Notes: generated from the sequence alone by a model not told the origin. A DNA stretch of 64,000 nt from UBA1227 sp045629305 (GCA_045629305.1 JAZQQZ010000025.1:4799-68798), one strand, 5' to 3'; counted from the stretch's first letter, positions 17,052 to 26,337 are shown. Numbers and translations are program-made.

Positions 17052-18242
17052 TTATTTAAGCTTTGTAATTTTACCCATTTGATATGCATAAGTTTTGTTG
17101 CCCATATTAAATACTGCAAGAGCAGTATTATCAACATCGTTATAGGTTCTAAACTTACCGCCACCTGTTCTATAGATAACGGCCTTATCATTTAGAAGAA
17201 CCGAAATTCTACCATTGGATGCATAAAGTGACTCAACTGTTGAATCAAGTTTCTTCTCAAATGTCTTACCGAATGATGGTGAATAGCAGGTCAAAATTGT
17301 ACTGTTAGAACTGCCGTGCTCAGAGAGAGCAAGGATTGTATGACCATCATCGGAAAATGCATAATTGGCAAGCGTGCTTGTGCCATACTCGAAATCATTC
17401 TTATTCTTGGAGCTCTTTATGAATGATGTTAGATTGTCACCGACAGCTGCCACATTGTCGCTCTTCGTGAAACGAACTTCGAGAATAGTGGTGCCAGGAT
17501 ATTCAAATTCAGATACTGGATCACTATATTCAAAATCGAAGATGTAAATCTTAGAATAGATTTCACCGTCGCGAGCACCCACCACTGCTACCGCAGCAAA
17601 TTTGCCATTCGCCGAGAGATCCACAGAGATGATACTGTCATGTATGCAGTTCCACTGGAAAATGATTTTCTTATAGTTGGAACTGTAGACAGTGAGCATC
17701 GACTGTGCGCTCTTGGATGTTGTCGCAAGAGCGAGGTGGCCTTTCTCGCTGAGAGCGGCCGTGATAATTTTCTCCTCAGAATCAGTCTCTCCACTATAGA
17801 GTATATCCGACCTGTTCTCGATACGGTAACGATTACCGTTTCTGTTGTAGAGAACGGCCTTACCGCCCTTAACATTTACGGCCGGTGTGGAGTAAGTATG
17901 CTGCGACTCCTTAAGTTCTTTAGCCGTAGCATCAAGTACCAACGTCTTATCGTTCATGATGACGAAGAGATCGCCTGATAGAACCGTGATACCCTTTACT
18001 GAACTTGAGTTTATCTGGTAAGGATATCCCTTACCTGGTGTCATACTCGCGAAAGCGGAGCGAACATTATCACTGAGATTGGTAATTGCAGATATATTTA
18101 GTTTCTTTGCGGCGGCAAAGACAAAAATTGCGAGAAGAAGAGCTGCCGCTAGTATCTTCACAATATTTCGAATTATCTTCGCAGCCTTATCGCTAAGTTT
18201 AATATCTCGAAGTTTCTTCAATTTAAACTTTTTAGTTTTCAT
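17052..18242 (-). CDS. Membrane-anchored beta-propeller-like protein (DUF5711-like)
   Basis: The 396-residue protein has a lysine-rich cytoplasmic N-terminus, one transmembrane helix (about residues 28-46, NIVKILAAALLLAIFVFAAA) and a large extracytoplasmic beta-rich domain with repeated units such as SEKGHLALATTSK, SANGKFAAVAVVGARDG and SDDGHTILALSEHGSS, which look like degenerate WD40-type blades. It resembles the DUF5711 family of Clostridia, of unknown function. The start overlaps the end of truA by 11 bases with GGAGGCG as ribosome site, and pgsA follows 14 bases later, so it belongs to the ecf-truA-pgsA-clpE operon. A structural role in the envelope is possible but not shown. Confidence 0.75.
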   Translation of the reverse strand: MKTKKFKLKKLRDIKLSDKAAKIIRNIVKILAAALLLAIFVFAAAKKLNISAITNLSDNVRSAFASMTPGKGYPYQINSSSVKGITVLSGDLFVIMNDKTLVLDATAKELKESQHTYSTPAVNVKGGKAVLYNRNGNRYRIENRSDILYSGETDSEEKIITAALSEKGHLALATTSKSAQSMLTVYSSNYKKIIFQWNCIHDSIISVDLSANGKFAAVAVVGARDGEIYSKIYIFDFEYSDPVSEFEYPGTTILEVRFTKSDNVAAVGDNLTSFIKSSKNKNDFEYGTSTLANYAFSDDGHTILALSEHGSSNSTILTCYSPSFGKTFEKKLDSTVESLYASNGRISVLLNDKAVIYRTGGGKFRTYNDVDNTALAVFNMGNKTYAYQMGKITKLK

Positions 18243-18984
18243 CTACGCCTCCATAAAAAACTTGATTTAGATAAAGTCCCGAAGGAAGAGCCGTCTGCCC
18301 AGCTCTACTTCTATCCTTCGCCTCGATAATCTCCGGTATCGAGCCCGGTGCACGCTTGCCCTCATTTATGAAGAGAAGTGTGCCTACCATGATGCGAACC
18401 ATGTTATAGAGGAAGCCATCTCCTGTGACCGAGAAAGTTACGAGGTCACCCTCGCGAGTCACACTCGCATCCATAATGGTACGGGTGAGATCCTCCTGGT
18501 CACATTTGGCGCCACAGAACGATGTGAAATCGTGGGTGCCTATGAAAGTCTTCGCTTCCCTATCAAGCATATCCGCATCGATGTGCGGTTTATAGTACAG
18601 TGCGCGGCCATCATAGAACGGGTCGCGTGCTGCGCCATTGTAAATCTTATAAATGTACTGCTTACCCGTGCAACTGTATCTTGGATGGAAATCCAGAGGC
18701 ACATCCGATGCGTCAAAGCAGGACACATCAGGTGGGAGTTTCGCATTGAGCCCGCCCATCAGACGGTATGGCTCAATATCGCTCTCGGTCATAAAAGAGC
18801 AACAGTACATATTGGCATGCACACCGGCGTCCGTCCTCGAACAGCCCTTTACATCAGGTCTCTCTCCAAAGATGGATTCCAGCGCATCTTGAATTACCTC
18901 CTGGACAGTCAGAGCATTGTCCTGCACCTGCCATCCATGATAATTCGTGCCCATGTATTTAAGTTTTAAGAGAATCTGTCTCAA
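18232..18984 (-). CDS. truA: tRNA pseudouridine synthase A
   Basis: TruA makes pseudouridine at positions 38-40 of tRNA anticodon stems. The catalytic aspartate lies in CSRTDAGVHA at about residue 52. Other family blocks are LKYMGTNYHGWQVQ at the start, FHPRYSCTGKQYIYKI, HDFTSFCGA and DGFLYNMVRIMVGTL. The chosen start is a TTG at 18984, because GGGGAG lies 6 bases before it and overlaps the ecfT stop; the longer frame would reach back inside ecfT for 52 codons without family similarity. This gives 250 residues, the usual TruA size. The order ecfA1-ecfA2-ecfT-truA is conserved in Bacillota. Confidence 0.95.
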   Translation of the reverse strand: MRQILLKLKYMGTNYHGWQVQDNALTVQEVIQDALESIFGERPDVKGCSRTDAGVHANMYCCSFMTESDIEPYRLMGGLNAKLPPDVSCFDASDVPLDFHPRYSCTGKQYIYKIYNGAARDPFYDGRALYYKPHIDADMLDREAKTFIGTHDFTSFCGAKCDQEDLTRTIMDASVTREGDLVTFSVTGDGFLYNMVRIMVGTLLFINEGKRAPGSIPEIIEAKDRSRAGQTALPSGLYLNQVFYGGVDEN

Positions 18985-18995
18985 AACTGTCTCCC

Positions 18996-19811
18996 CTAAA
19001 TTACGTGTGTGAAGAAAATATTTAGGAATATAACTCCTGCGACGAGGGCCGCCATAAGAATGAAAGCCACCCAGTCTATAATTGTAAATTTCATAATCTT
19101 CATTCTTGTCCTGCCCTCGGCGCCGTGATAGCAACGGCACTCCATAGCGAAGGCGAGCTCATATGCTCTGCGGAACGAAGTGATGAAGAGCGGAACGAGT
19201 ACTGGGACGAGTGCCCTTGCCCGCTCCACAAGATTGCCCGTTTCAAGATCTGCGCCACGGGCCTTCTGTGCACTGGTTATCTTCTCAAATTCATCTACGA
19301 GTGTAGGAATAAATCTCAGTGCAATTGTCATCATCATGGCGATTGTATGAACACCATTCTTCATGAACTTGAGCGGTGATAGTAATCTCTCTATACCGTC
19401 GGTGATAAGCGTCGGGCTTGTCGTATAAGTCAGCATTGAGCTGGCAACGACAAGGCCGATGATGCGGACTATCATAAAGACAGCCGTATTGACACCGCCG
19501 GTTGTAACATGGATGAATTTCCAATCAAAGAGTGGATCTCCATCCTTGACATAGAAGATATTGAGTATTGCAGTGAATGTGATAATGATGAGAATCGGCT
19601 TGATACTCTTCAAAATCGTCTTCACTGGAATACCGGAGATTGCAATGATTGCTATGAGTGCAAGAAGCATGAGGCCAAGAGCCCAGAAGTTCTTGCAGAC
19701 GAAGATGAAAATTATATAGAGAAAAGTTATGACAATTTTCATTCTCGGGTCCATTCTATGAATCACTGAATTGCCTGGGAAAAATTGTCCTATTGTGATG
19801 TCTTTAATCAA
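18996..19811 (-). CDS. ecfT: Energy-coupling factor transporter transmembrane protein EcfT
   Basis: EcfT is the membrane scaffold of the ECF vitamin and metal uptake system; it links the two ATPases to exchangeable substrate-binding S components. The 271-residue protein has about five to six hydrophobic segments. The two cytoplasmic coupling motifs are visible: SAQKARGADLE near residue 182 and AFAMECRCYHG near residue 222, the latter with Cys where Ala is usual (AxEARxY type). The start is a TTG overlapping the end of ecfA2, with GGAGG 9 bases upstream. No S component lies in the window. Confidence 0.93.
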   Translation of the reverse strand: MIKDITIGQFFPGNSVIHRMDPRMKIVITFLYIIFIFVCKNFWALGLMLLALIAIIAISGIPVKTILKSIKPILIIITFTAILNIFYVKDGDPLFDWKFIHVTTGGVNTAVFMIVRIIGLVVASSMLTYTTSPTLITDGIERLLSPLKFMKNGVHTIAMMMTIALRFIPTLVDEFEKITSAQKARGADLETGNLVERARALVPVLVPLFITSFRRAYELAFAMECRCYHGAEGRTRMKIMKFTIIDWVAFILMAALVAGVIFLNIFFTHVI

Positions 19812-20670
19812 AACTTACGTCCTCCTTTCGGAGTTTCATAAGTTCCTCTTCACCCTGTTCCAGGGTATAGATATCTGTACGCACTGGAATACCACGGGCT
19901 GCAAGTGACATAAATATCTTTGTGACGCCAGGCACATCAAGACCGACAGATAGAAGCTTCTCTGGATCCTTAAATGTACCAGGTACAGTATCATAACTCA
20001 TGAGTTCAGACCCATTCATTACGAGTACTTTAGTGGCGATTCTCGCAACATCCTCCATAGAGTGAGATACGATTAGAACAGTACTGCCTGTCTGTTCCCT
20101 ATAGTTGTTAATGAGGTCGAGAATCATATCACGGCCTCGAGGGTCGAGTCCTGATGTCGGCTCATCAAGTATGAGAATCTTCGGCTCCATCGCCATTACA
20201 CCTGCGATGGCAACGCGACGCTTCTCACCTCCCGAGAGGTCGAACGGTGAACGCTCAAGCATCTCGTCAGTGACACCGGTGAATAGAGCCGCACGGCGTA
20301 CCGCTCTATCTATCTCTTCAGCTGAGAGGCCCATATTCTTCGGACCGAAGGCTATATCTTTATAACAAGTCTCCTCGAAAAGTTGATATTCAGGATATTG
20401 GAAACAGAGACCAACTTTAAATCTCGCCTCACGAAGAGTTGCTTTACTCTCCCAGATATCCTTACCATCGACATAGATCTTGCCCTTATTTGGCTTCAAA
20501 AGGCCATTGAAATGCTGAACAAGAGTAGACTTACCCGAGCCTGTATGGCCGATAACGGCTACAAGCTCCCCTTCCTCTATCTCAAGATTCACATTATTCA
20601 AAGCTGTGACTTCGAAAGGTGTACCAACTGAATAGAGGTATGTGAGATTTTCTGTCTTCAGAATACTCAT
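19804..20670 (-). CDS. ecfA2: Energy-coupling factor transporter ATPase EcfA2
   Basis: ABC ATPase of 288 residues with Walker A GHTGSGKSTLVQHFNG near residue 41, Q loop CFQYPEYQLFEETCYKD, signature FDLSGGEKRRVAIAG, Walker B ILILDEPTSGLDP and switch histidine VSHSMEDVA. The Q-loop sequence QYPEYQLFEE and the second position in the operon identify it as EcfA2 (CbiO2). It pairs with EcfA1, whose stop overlaps its ATG (ATGA), and with EcfT, which overlaps its 3' end. Confidence 0.95.
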   Translation of the reverse strand: MSILKTENLTYLYSVGTPFEVTALNNVNLEIEEGELVAVIGHTGSGKSTLVQHFNGLLKPNKGKIYVDGKDIWESKATLREARFKVGLCFQYPEYQLFEETCYKDIAFGPKNMGLSAEEIDRAVRRAALFTGVTDEMLERSPFDLSGGEKRRVAIAGVMAMEPKILILDEPTSGLDPRGRDMILDLINNYREQTGSTVLIVSHSMEDVARIATKVLVMNGSELMSYDTVPGTFKDPEKLLSVGLDVPGVTKIFMSLAARGIPVRTDIYTLEQGEEELMKLRKEDVSFD

Positions 20671-21512
20671 TTATTCAACCAATCCACTATGGCGTCGGCG
20701 CATTCGTCCGGCGTCAATACTTTCTTGTCTATTCCAAGATTCATAGCAAGCTCCGTTGCCTCTGGCACATCAAGACCTACACTTTTAAGTTCATCGATAT
20801 GCTGGAAGACATCAATAGGCTTGCCATCATACATAATCTTTCCCTTTTCCATTACAATAACTCGGTCAGCAACTGCTGCCTCATCCATGTAATGAGTGAT
20901 ATATACGACAGCCATATGTAGCTCGTCATGAAGTTTCTTAATTGTACTCATGACCTCGCGTCTACCCTTCGGGTCGAGCATGGCTGTCGACTCATCGAGG
21001 ACGATGCACTCCGGTTGCATTGCGATTATGCCCGCAATGGCAACCCTCTGCTTCTGACCACCGGAAAGTTTATGTGGCTCTTTATCTTTATGCTCATACA
21101 TGCCGACGGCTTTGAGTGCATCGTCGACACGCTGTCTGATTTTGTCTGGGTGAAGGCCCATATTCTCTGGGCCGAATGCGACATCCTCTTCAACGACTGT
21201 CGCAACAATCTGGTTATCCGGGTTCTGGAAAACCATACCGACGTGCTGACGGATGTACATCGTCTGCTCCTCGTCGGCTGTGGAGATGCCATTTACAAGC
21301 ACCTCTCCCTTATCAGGGATAAGGATAGCATTGGAAAGTTTTGCAAGGGTGGATTTGCCCGAGCCGTTATGGCCAAGTACGGCGACAAATTCACCTTTTT
21401 CGATAGATAAAGACAAGTCTTCGACAGCCCACTGTCTATGATTGACAGGAGCGTCTTCTTTCTCATCAAGATATGAGAATGAAACATTCTTAAACTCTAA
21501 TAACTTGTCCAC
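20667..21512 (-). CDS. ecfA1: Energy-coupling factor transporter ATPase EcfA1
   Basis: ABC ATPase of 281 residues: Walker A GHNGSGKSTLAKLSNA near residue 46, Q loop VFQNPDNQIVATVVEEDVAFG (the QNPDNQ form is typical for EcfA1), signature HKLSGGQKQRVAIAG, Walker B CIVLDESTAMLDPKGRREV and VYITHYMDEA. Serine replaces proline after the Walker B glutamate (DEST), as often seen in EcfA1. It is the first of the three ECF genes here and lies 8 bases after the methyltransferase gene. Confidence 0.95.
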   Translation of the reverse strand: MDKLLEFKNVSFSYLDEKEDAPVNHRQWAVEDLSLSIEKGEFVAVLGHNGSGKSTLAKLSNAILIPDKGEVLVNGISTADEEQTMYIRQHVGMVFQNPDNQIVATVVEEDVAFGPENMGLHPDKIRQRVDDALKAVGMYEHKDKEPHKLSGGQKQRVAIAGIIAMQPECIVLDESTAMLDPKGRREVMSTIKKLHDELHMAVVYITHYMDEAAVADRVIVMEKGKIMYDGKPIDVFQHIDELKSVGLDVPEATELAMNLGIDKKVLTPDECADAIVDWLNK

Positions 21513-21520
21513 ACTATTCC

Positions 21521-22408
21521 CTACTTACTTGTCCAAATTGCTGATGCGCCACATGGAAGGCACATTCCAGTTTCCGTGGTCTTAAGACCAATCTCGTCAC
21601 ACGAGACGATACCGCCAAACTTCGGCGATATGGTGGAGCCCAAGATATAGCTCATAACCGATGGTGAAAGTCCAGTTGTATATGAGTTGATGAGCACCAT
21701 AAGTGGCTTATCGGAGAGAACCTCCGATGCAAGAGATACGAAGTCATATACCTTGTTCTCAAGCTGCCATACCTCACCACCAGGTCCACGGCCATATGAT
21801 GGTGGGTCCATAATGATGATGTCATATTTATTACCGCGGCGAATCTCGCGATTTATAAACTTCTCGCAGTCGTCCACGAGCCAGCGACAATATCTGTCGC
21901 CAAGGCCGGAGAGTTCTGCATTCTCTTTGGCATACTGAACCATGCCCTTAGAAGCATCGACGTGTACGACTGCCGCATCCTCTGCGAGAGCCGCAACAGT
22001 TGCACCGCCTGTATAGGCGAAGAGATTGAGAACCTTAACCTGTCCATTCTCACCTGAGCCCTTACCCTGGTTTTCGCGGATAACATTGCGAAGGAAGTCC
22101 CAATTGACTGCCTGCTCAGGAAAAAGGCCTGTATGTTTAAAGCCCATTGGCTTAATCTTAAATTTCAAATCACGATAGTTTATGGTCCACTCATCCGGAT
22201 AATCGGAAAGTATCTCCCACTCTCCACCGCCCTTAGTCGAGCGATGGTAGTGCGCATTCGCATGTTTCCATCCCGGATGTCTTTTTTCAGTTTTCCATAT
22301 TACCTGAGGATCGGGACGGATAAGCGTAACGTCGCCCCATCGCTCGAGGCGTTCACCGTCCGAGCAATCTAGGAGTTCATAATCCTCCCAAAATTCTGTG
22401 TTTCTCAT
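21521..22408 (-). CDS. Class I SAM-dependent methyltransferase, rRNA m5C-type (RlmI-like)
   Basis: The 295-residue protein has the core of the 23S rRNA cytosine-5 methyltransferase family: LNLFAYTGGATVAALA (SAM site, about residue 125), VDASKGMVQYAKENAELSG (ribose-binding acidic loop), and the NPPY-like catalytic motif IIMDPPSYGRGPGGEVW at about 195. The PUA domain found in RlmI is absent; the first 100 residues contain a basic, tryptophan-rich region (WKTEKRHPGWKHANAHYH). This shorter form is common in Clostridia. It is 2 bases downstream of ruvB and 8 bases upstream of ecfA1. The RNA target is not established. Confidence 0.85.
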   Translation of the reverse strand: MRNTEFWEDYELLDCSDGERLERWGDVTLIRPDPQVIWKTEKRHPGWKHANAHYHRSTKGGGEWEILSDYPDEWTINYRDLKFKIKPMGFKHTGLFPEQAVNWDFLRNVIRENQGKGSGENGQVKVLNLFAYTGGATVAALAEDAAVVHVDASKGMVQYAKENAELSGLGDRYCRWLVDDCEKFINREIRRGNKYDIIIMDPPSYGRGPGGEVWQLENKVYDFVSLASEVLSDKPLMVLINSYTTGLSPSVMSYILGSTISPKFGGIVSCDEIGLKTTETGMCLPCGASAIWTSK

Positions 22409-22410
22409 TC

Positions 22411-23469
22411 TTAGTCCTCAAACTTTATCTGTTCTGCTTTTCCCTGATACGGAATGCCGAGATGTTTATATCCGGCTGGAGTTACGACACGACCACGTGG
22501 CGTACGTGACAAGAAGCCTATCTGCATAAGATATGGCTCATAGACATCTTCAATAGTGATTGACTCTTCACCGATTGCTGCAGCGATCGTATCGAGTCCA
22601 ACAGGTCCACCGTTGTAATTCTTTACCATTGCTGTGAGAAGAAGTCTATCTATGTTGTCAAGACCAAGTGGGTCTATCTCCATTCTTGCAAGTGCGAGTT
22701 CTGCAGTTTCTTTGGTGATTGTGCCGTTGCCAACTACCTCAGCAAAGTCACGCGCACGCTTTAGAAGTCTATTCGCAATACGTGGCGTGCCACGTGAGCG
22801 GGATGCGAGCTCATATGCACCGTCATCTTCAATGCCGATGTCAAGTACGCCCGCTGAACGTTTAACTATTCCTGCGAGTTCTTCTGGTGTATAGAGTTCA
22901 AGACGAAGAATCACACCAAAGCGGTCGCGAAGCGGTGCGGTAAGTTGTCCAGCACGTGTTGTCGCACCGACAAGTGTGAACTTCGGAAGATCAAGTCTTA
23001 TTGACTGAGCCGATGGGCCCTTGCCGATTATGAGGTCAACTGCTCCATCCTCCATTGCAGGATAGAGAATCTCCTCAACCTGGCGAGGAAGTCTATGAAT
23101 CTCATCGATGAAAAGCACATCACCGTCGTTTAGGTTAGTGAGAAGTGCGACGAGGTCGCCCTGCTTCTCAATAGCAGGACCTGATGTAACCCTAATGTCG
23201 ACGCCCATCTCCGCTGCAATAATTCCAGCAAGTGTAGTCTTACCAAGTCCCGGAGGGCCATAGAGAAGTACATGGTCCATTGCCTCTCCTCTGCGTTTAG
23301 CAGCGTCGATATAAATCTTCAAATTCTCTTTAACTTTGTCCTGACCGATATAGTCATTCAAAGTGCGTGGGCGAAGTGATGCCTCATATGAATCCTCACT
23401 GCCCATCTCAGGAGCAACGAGTCTTGACTCGAAGTCCATCTCTTCAGAATTAAAGCTACTTGTATTCAA
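22411..23469 (-). CDS. ruvB: Holliday junction ATPase RuvB
   Basis: RuvB is the hexameric motor that drives branch migration at Holliday junctions together with RuvA. Seen: LRPRTLNDYIGQDKVKENL, Walker A YGPPGLGKTTLAGII, Walker B VLFIDEIHRLPR, sensor 1 TLVGATTRAGQLTAPLRDRFG (arginine-finger region) and the C-terminal winged helix with GFLSRTPRGRVVTPAGY. The start is put at the TTG at 23469 (352 residues) because GGAGG lies 8 bases before it; the GTG three codons earlier would overlap the ribosome site. It follows ruvA by 14 bases. Confidence 0.95.
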   Translation of the reverse strand: MNTSSFNSEEMDFESRLVAPEMGSEDSYEASLRPRTLNDYIGQDKVKENLKIYIDAAKRRGEAMDHVLLYGPPGLGKTTLAGIIAAEMGVDIRVTSGPAIEKQGDLVALLTNLNDGDVLFIDEIHRLPRQVEEILYPAMEDGAVDLIIGKGPSAQSIRLDLPKFTLVGATTRAGQLTAPLRDRFGVILRLELYTPEELAGIVKRSAGVLDIGIEDDGAYELASRSRGTPRIANRLLKRARDFAEVVGNGTITKETAELALARMEIDPLGLDNIDRLLLTAMVKNYNGGPVGLDTIAAAIGEESITIEDVYEPYLMQIGFLSRTPRGRVVTPAGYKHLGIPYQGKAEQIKFED

Positions 23470-23483
23470 GACTGTCACCTCCG

Positions 23484-24083
23484 TTACATGAGTTGCTTAA
23501 GCGCCTGCTTAATCATTTGTTCAACAGGCAAGCTCTGATCGCAGTTACCAACTGCGATTGCTGCCTCGCTCTGGCTGTATCCAAGACCGACGAGTGCGGC
23601 GATTGCTTTAGGTGCATCTCCCTTACCTGAAGAGACTGATGCAGCGGCAGCAAAGGTAGCGCCTCCGGCCGTACCGCCGAGCTTGCCAACCTTGTCCTTA
23701 AGTTCAAGGCAAATTCTCTGTGCAACCTTAGGACCTACGCCCTGGGCACAGGTAATAGTCTTCGTATCACCTGACGCAATTGCAAGATAAAGCTGAGATG
23801 GTGTCATTTCCGAGAGAATCGAAAGACCCGCTTTCGGTCCAACACCTGATACACTAATTAGCATCTTGAATGCGTCGAGTTCCTCTTTCTCAAAGAAACC
23901 GTAGAGGTCCATTATGTCCTCGCCCACCTTGAGGTAGGTATAAAGGGTGACCTTGGAACCGATAGGTCCAAGTTCCTTCAAAGTGTTAAATGAGACATAA
24001 CAAAGATAAGCCACACCGCCCACATCAACTGCGGCAGTGTTGTTATCTGTGTATGCGAGTTCACCTGTTAGACTGTAGAACAT
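23484..24083 (-). CDS. ruvA: Holliday junction-binding protein RuvA
   Basis: RuvA tetramers hold the four-way junction open for RuvB. The 199-residue protein has the OB-fold start MFYSLTGELAY, the acidic pin and helix-hairpin-helix motifs LISVSGVGPKAGLSIL and ITCAQGVGPKVAQRICLELKDK, and a C-terminal domain that contacts RuvB (AIAALVGLGYSQSEA). The start at 24083 is preceded by GGAGGCG; the frame extends upstream but without similarity. A terminator separates it from ruvC on its 5' side, so ruvA probably has its own promoter in the 100-base gap. Confidence 0.95.
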   Translation of the reverse strand: MFYSLTGELAYTDNNTAAVDVGGVAYLCYVSFNTLKELGPIGSKVTLYTYLKVGEDIMDLYGFFEKEELDAFKMLISVSGVGPKAGLSILSEMTPSQLYLAIASGDTKTITCAQGVGPKVAQRICLELKDKVGKLGGTAGGATFAAAASVSSGKGDAPKAIAALVGLGYSQSEAAIAVGNCDQSLPVEQMIKQALKQLM

Positions 24084-24111
24084 AAGGCGCCTCCTATATA
24101 AGAATAATACG

Positions 24112-24155
24112 CGCGTAAAAAATAAAATTAACCGTGATATTATACCACGGTTAAT
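24112..24155 (-). terminator. Rho-independent terminator after ruvC
   Basis: A 10-bp stem (ATTAACCGTG / CACGGTTAAT, 9-base loop) is followed on the minus strand by TTTTATTTTTT. It ends the transcript carrying the aconitase X, amidohydrolase and ruvC genes before ruvA. Confidence 0.85.
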
Positions 24156-24196
24156 CTTAAATAACAATATTAGTAACCAATTTTAAGACTGTAAAG

Positions 24197-24721
24197 TTAT
24201 ATACCTTTACGCTCTATGAGCTTACGTTTTGAAGGCGCGGATGACAGTCCCGAGCCGCCCACGTGGCCATGGCAAATCGCCATAGCTAGGGCATCTGCGG
24301 TGTCATCCGGCTTTGGAACACTCTTCAGTTCCAAGATGTTTTTAGTCATCTCTTGGACCTGTTTTTTATTAGCTTTTCCGTATCCTGTTACCGCCTGCTT
24401 AACTTGAAGCGGAGTGTATTCATATACCGGAATTCCATTGTTTTCGGCGCAGAGAAGCAGCACTCCCCTCGCCTGTGCAACATCGATAGCTGTCTTTACA
24501 TTCGTCTGGAAATACAGCTTCTCCATCGATATTGCCTCTGGGTGAGTGCGCTTTATCAGATAGTCGAGATCCTCATAAATCTCAACAAGTCTTTTGCCAA
24601 AAGGTGTATCTTTATCTGTCGTTATAGCGCCATAATCTACAATCGTAAATTTAGCCCGCTCATAATCGAGTATTCCCCATCCAACTATTGCATAGCCTGG
24701 GTCAATTCCTAATATTCTCAT
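24197..24721 (-). CDS. ruvC: Crossover junction endodeoxyribonuclease RuvC
   Basis: RuvC resolves Holliday junctions by paired nicks. The 174-residue protein has the catalytic acidic residues: Asp7 in MRILGIDPGYAIVGWG, Glu in SMEKLYFQTNVKTAIDVAQ near residue 67, and the Asp pair in KPDDTADALAMAICHGH near 139. Its ATG overlaps the stop codon of the amidohydrolase gene (ATGA), so it is translationally coupled to an accessory catabolic gene, while ruvA and ruvB are on the other side of a terminator. Sequence is intact and of normal length. Confidence 0.95.
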   Translation of the reverse strand: MRILGIDPGYAIVGWGILDYERAKFTIVDYGAITTDKDTPFGKRLVEIYEDLDYLIKRTHPEAISMEKLYFQTNVKTAIDVAQARGVLLLCAENNGIPVYEYTPLQVKQAVTGYGKANKKQVQEMTKNILELKSVPKPDDTADALAMAICHGHVGGSGLSSAPSKRKLIERKGI

Positions 24722-26319
24722 ACTGTAAGTGCATAACCAGATGTCTTCATTGCTTCCTTGTCACATTCATCGTTGTCACATACAAGTGTGCCATTGATAA
24801 ATACCTTTTCTATACCGAAAGAATGTGTCTGGTTAGGTGTTGCCGATTTAAGTTCATCCTCATTAAAGATTGTAAAATCAGCAAAATATCCTGGTTTTAC
24901 ATATCCTCTGTCTTTAATCATGAAACGATCTGCTGTCGCACCTGTCATTCTACGAACTGTCTCAGGCATTGTATCGCCTGTTCCCTTTAGTGAATCCTGA
25001 AGGAATTTTGGGAAGCAGTCATAGATTGAAGGATTCTGAACGCCATGCTCCTCTACCCAAGCATCTGTCATATAGAGACAGTTAGGGTTGTGTTCAAAGC
25101 GTTTAATAATCTCAGCATTGGTGTATGGGCCCTGGTTTACACGGCCTTTAAAGTCTGACTCCTCACAGAGCTGGAGATACATATCAAGGTCTGATTTGCC
25201 TTTCTCTTTAGCTATCTGATGAACAGTCTTGCCCTCATACTCCTCATATCCTTCGCCGATATAAGCTACTTGGATATCGTCAAATCCGAAGCCGAGAAGT
25301 TTAGCTGTAGCTGTAATAAGAGCCCAAAGTTTAACCTTTGTAAATGGCTTTCTTCTCTCCTCCTTGGACATTCCCATGTACCAAGGTGGAAGAACTACTG
25401 TAATTACAGATACGCCGAGATCGTGGTCATAGATATCAAACATAGCATCTACGCCTTCAGCACGGAGTTTTTCTTGAATTTCAAGGAACTCATCAACATC
25501 TTTAAATGAACTTGTACCTACAAAAATAGCATGTGAATGCTGAAGTTTTAAGTTAGTACCTGTTGCGATGTCATAGAGTTCATCCTCTGCACGAAGAAGA
25601 TGTGAACGACCAAAGAGCTGATCATATGACATTGAAAATTTTGACTCAGCTCTTGGGTGTACTGTGAGTGGCTTATTATACTTGCAGCAAAGAGCAGCTA
25701 CCTTGCGGAGCTCCTCTGTGTCTGAGTAGATGCCTGGCTCGTACATAAGGCCGAGAGACACGCCAGCAGCGCCATTCTTGAGGTTATCCTCAAGAATGTC
25801 AAGCATGGCCTTCTCCTCCTCGGCCGTAAGCTTGCCAGGCTTATTGCCGGCTACAGCGGCACGCGCTGAGCCGTGGCCTACGCAAGTAGCCACGTTACAA
25901 GGCATATTCTTATCGATTGCCTTGTTATATTCTGTGATATCACCGTATTTGCCAGTTACATCGTCGTAGAAGAAAAGTCCACCGCCTATAAGGCCTTTAT
26001 TCTCTTCACTTGTCTCTTTAGTAAATCCGATTGTTGAGAGACCACAGTTACCTGTTACAAATGTTGTGATACCCTGTCTAATAAATGGTGCGAAATATTT
26101 ATATGTATCATTCTTAATAGCAAACCAGTCGTTGTGTGAATGACAATCGATAAAACCTGATGCAAGTGACTTACCACCAAGGTCGATAATTTTATCGGCC
26201 TTGGATTCGTCTACATTGCCAACCTCTAGGATTTTATCGCCGTCAAAAAGTACTGAACCGAGAAATGCATCAGCGCCTGTACCATCATAGATCTTAGCGT
26301 TTTTAAGCAATGTTGCCAT
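24718..26319 (-). CDS. N-acyl-D-amino-acid deacylase-like amidohydrolase
   Basis: The 533-residue protein belongs to the D-aminoacylase branch of the amidohydrolase superfamily, zinc enzymes that remove acyl groups from D-amino acids and related amides. Visible: small N-terminal beta domain, metal motif ASGFIDCHSHNDW (HxH at about residues 60-62), TGNCGLS with the metal-bridging cysteine typical of D-aminoacylases near 96, LTVHPRAES and LQHSHAIF histidines, TDAWVEEHG with the late aspartate, and the C-terminal GYVKPGYFADFTIFN that closes the beta domain. It follows the flavin reductase by 18 bases and overlaps ruvC. Substrate is unknown; dihydropyrimidinase-like or other amide substrates remain possible. 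Confidence 0.82.
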   Translation of the reverse strand: MATLLKNAKIYDGTGADAFLGSVLFDGDKILEVGNVDESKADKIIDLGGKSLASGFIDCHSHNDWFAIKNDTYKYFAPFIRQGITTFVTGNCGLSTIGFTKETSEENKGLIGGGLFFYDDVTGKYGDITEYNKAIDKNMPCNVATCVGHGSARAAVAGNKPGKLTAEEEKAMLDILEDNLKNGAAGVSLGLMYEPGIYSDTEELRKVAALCCKYNKPLTVHPRAESKFSMSYDQLFGRSHLLRAEDELYDIATGTNLKLQHSHAIFVGTSSFKDVDEFLEIQEKLRAEGVDAMFDIYDHDLGVSVITVVLPPWYMGMSKEERRKPFTKVKLWALITATAKLLGFGFDDIQVAYIGEGYEEYEGKTVHQIAKEKGKSDLDMYLQLCEESDFKGRVNQGPYTNAEIIKRFEHNPNCLYMTDAWVEEHGVQNPSIYDCFPKFLQDSLKGTGDTMPETVRRMTGATADRFMIKDRGYVKPGYFADFTIFNEDELKSATPNQTHSFGIEKVFINGTLVCDNDECDKEAMKTSGYALTV

Positions 26320-26337
26320 AATATTTCCTCCAAAAAA

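Noticed and set aside
24353..24990. Plus-strand open frames opposite ruvC and the amidohydrolase
   Set aside because: Cysteine- and isoleucine-rich translations without motif, no ribosome site, and fully inside well-supported genes.
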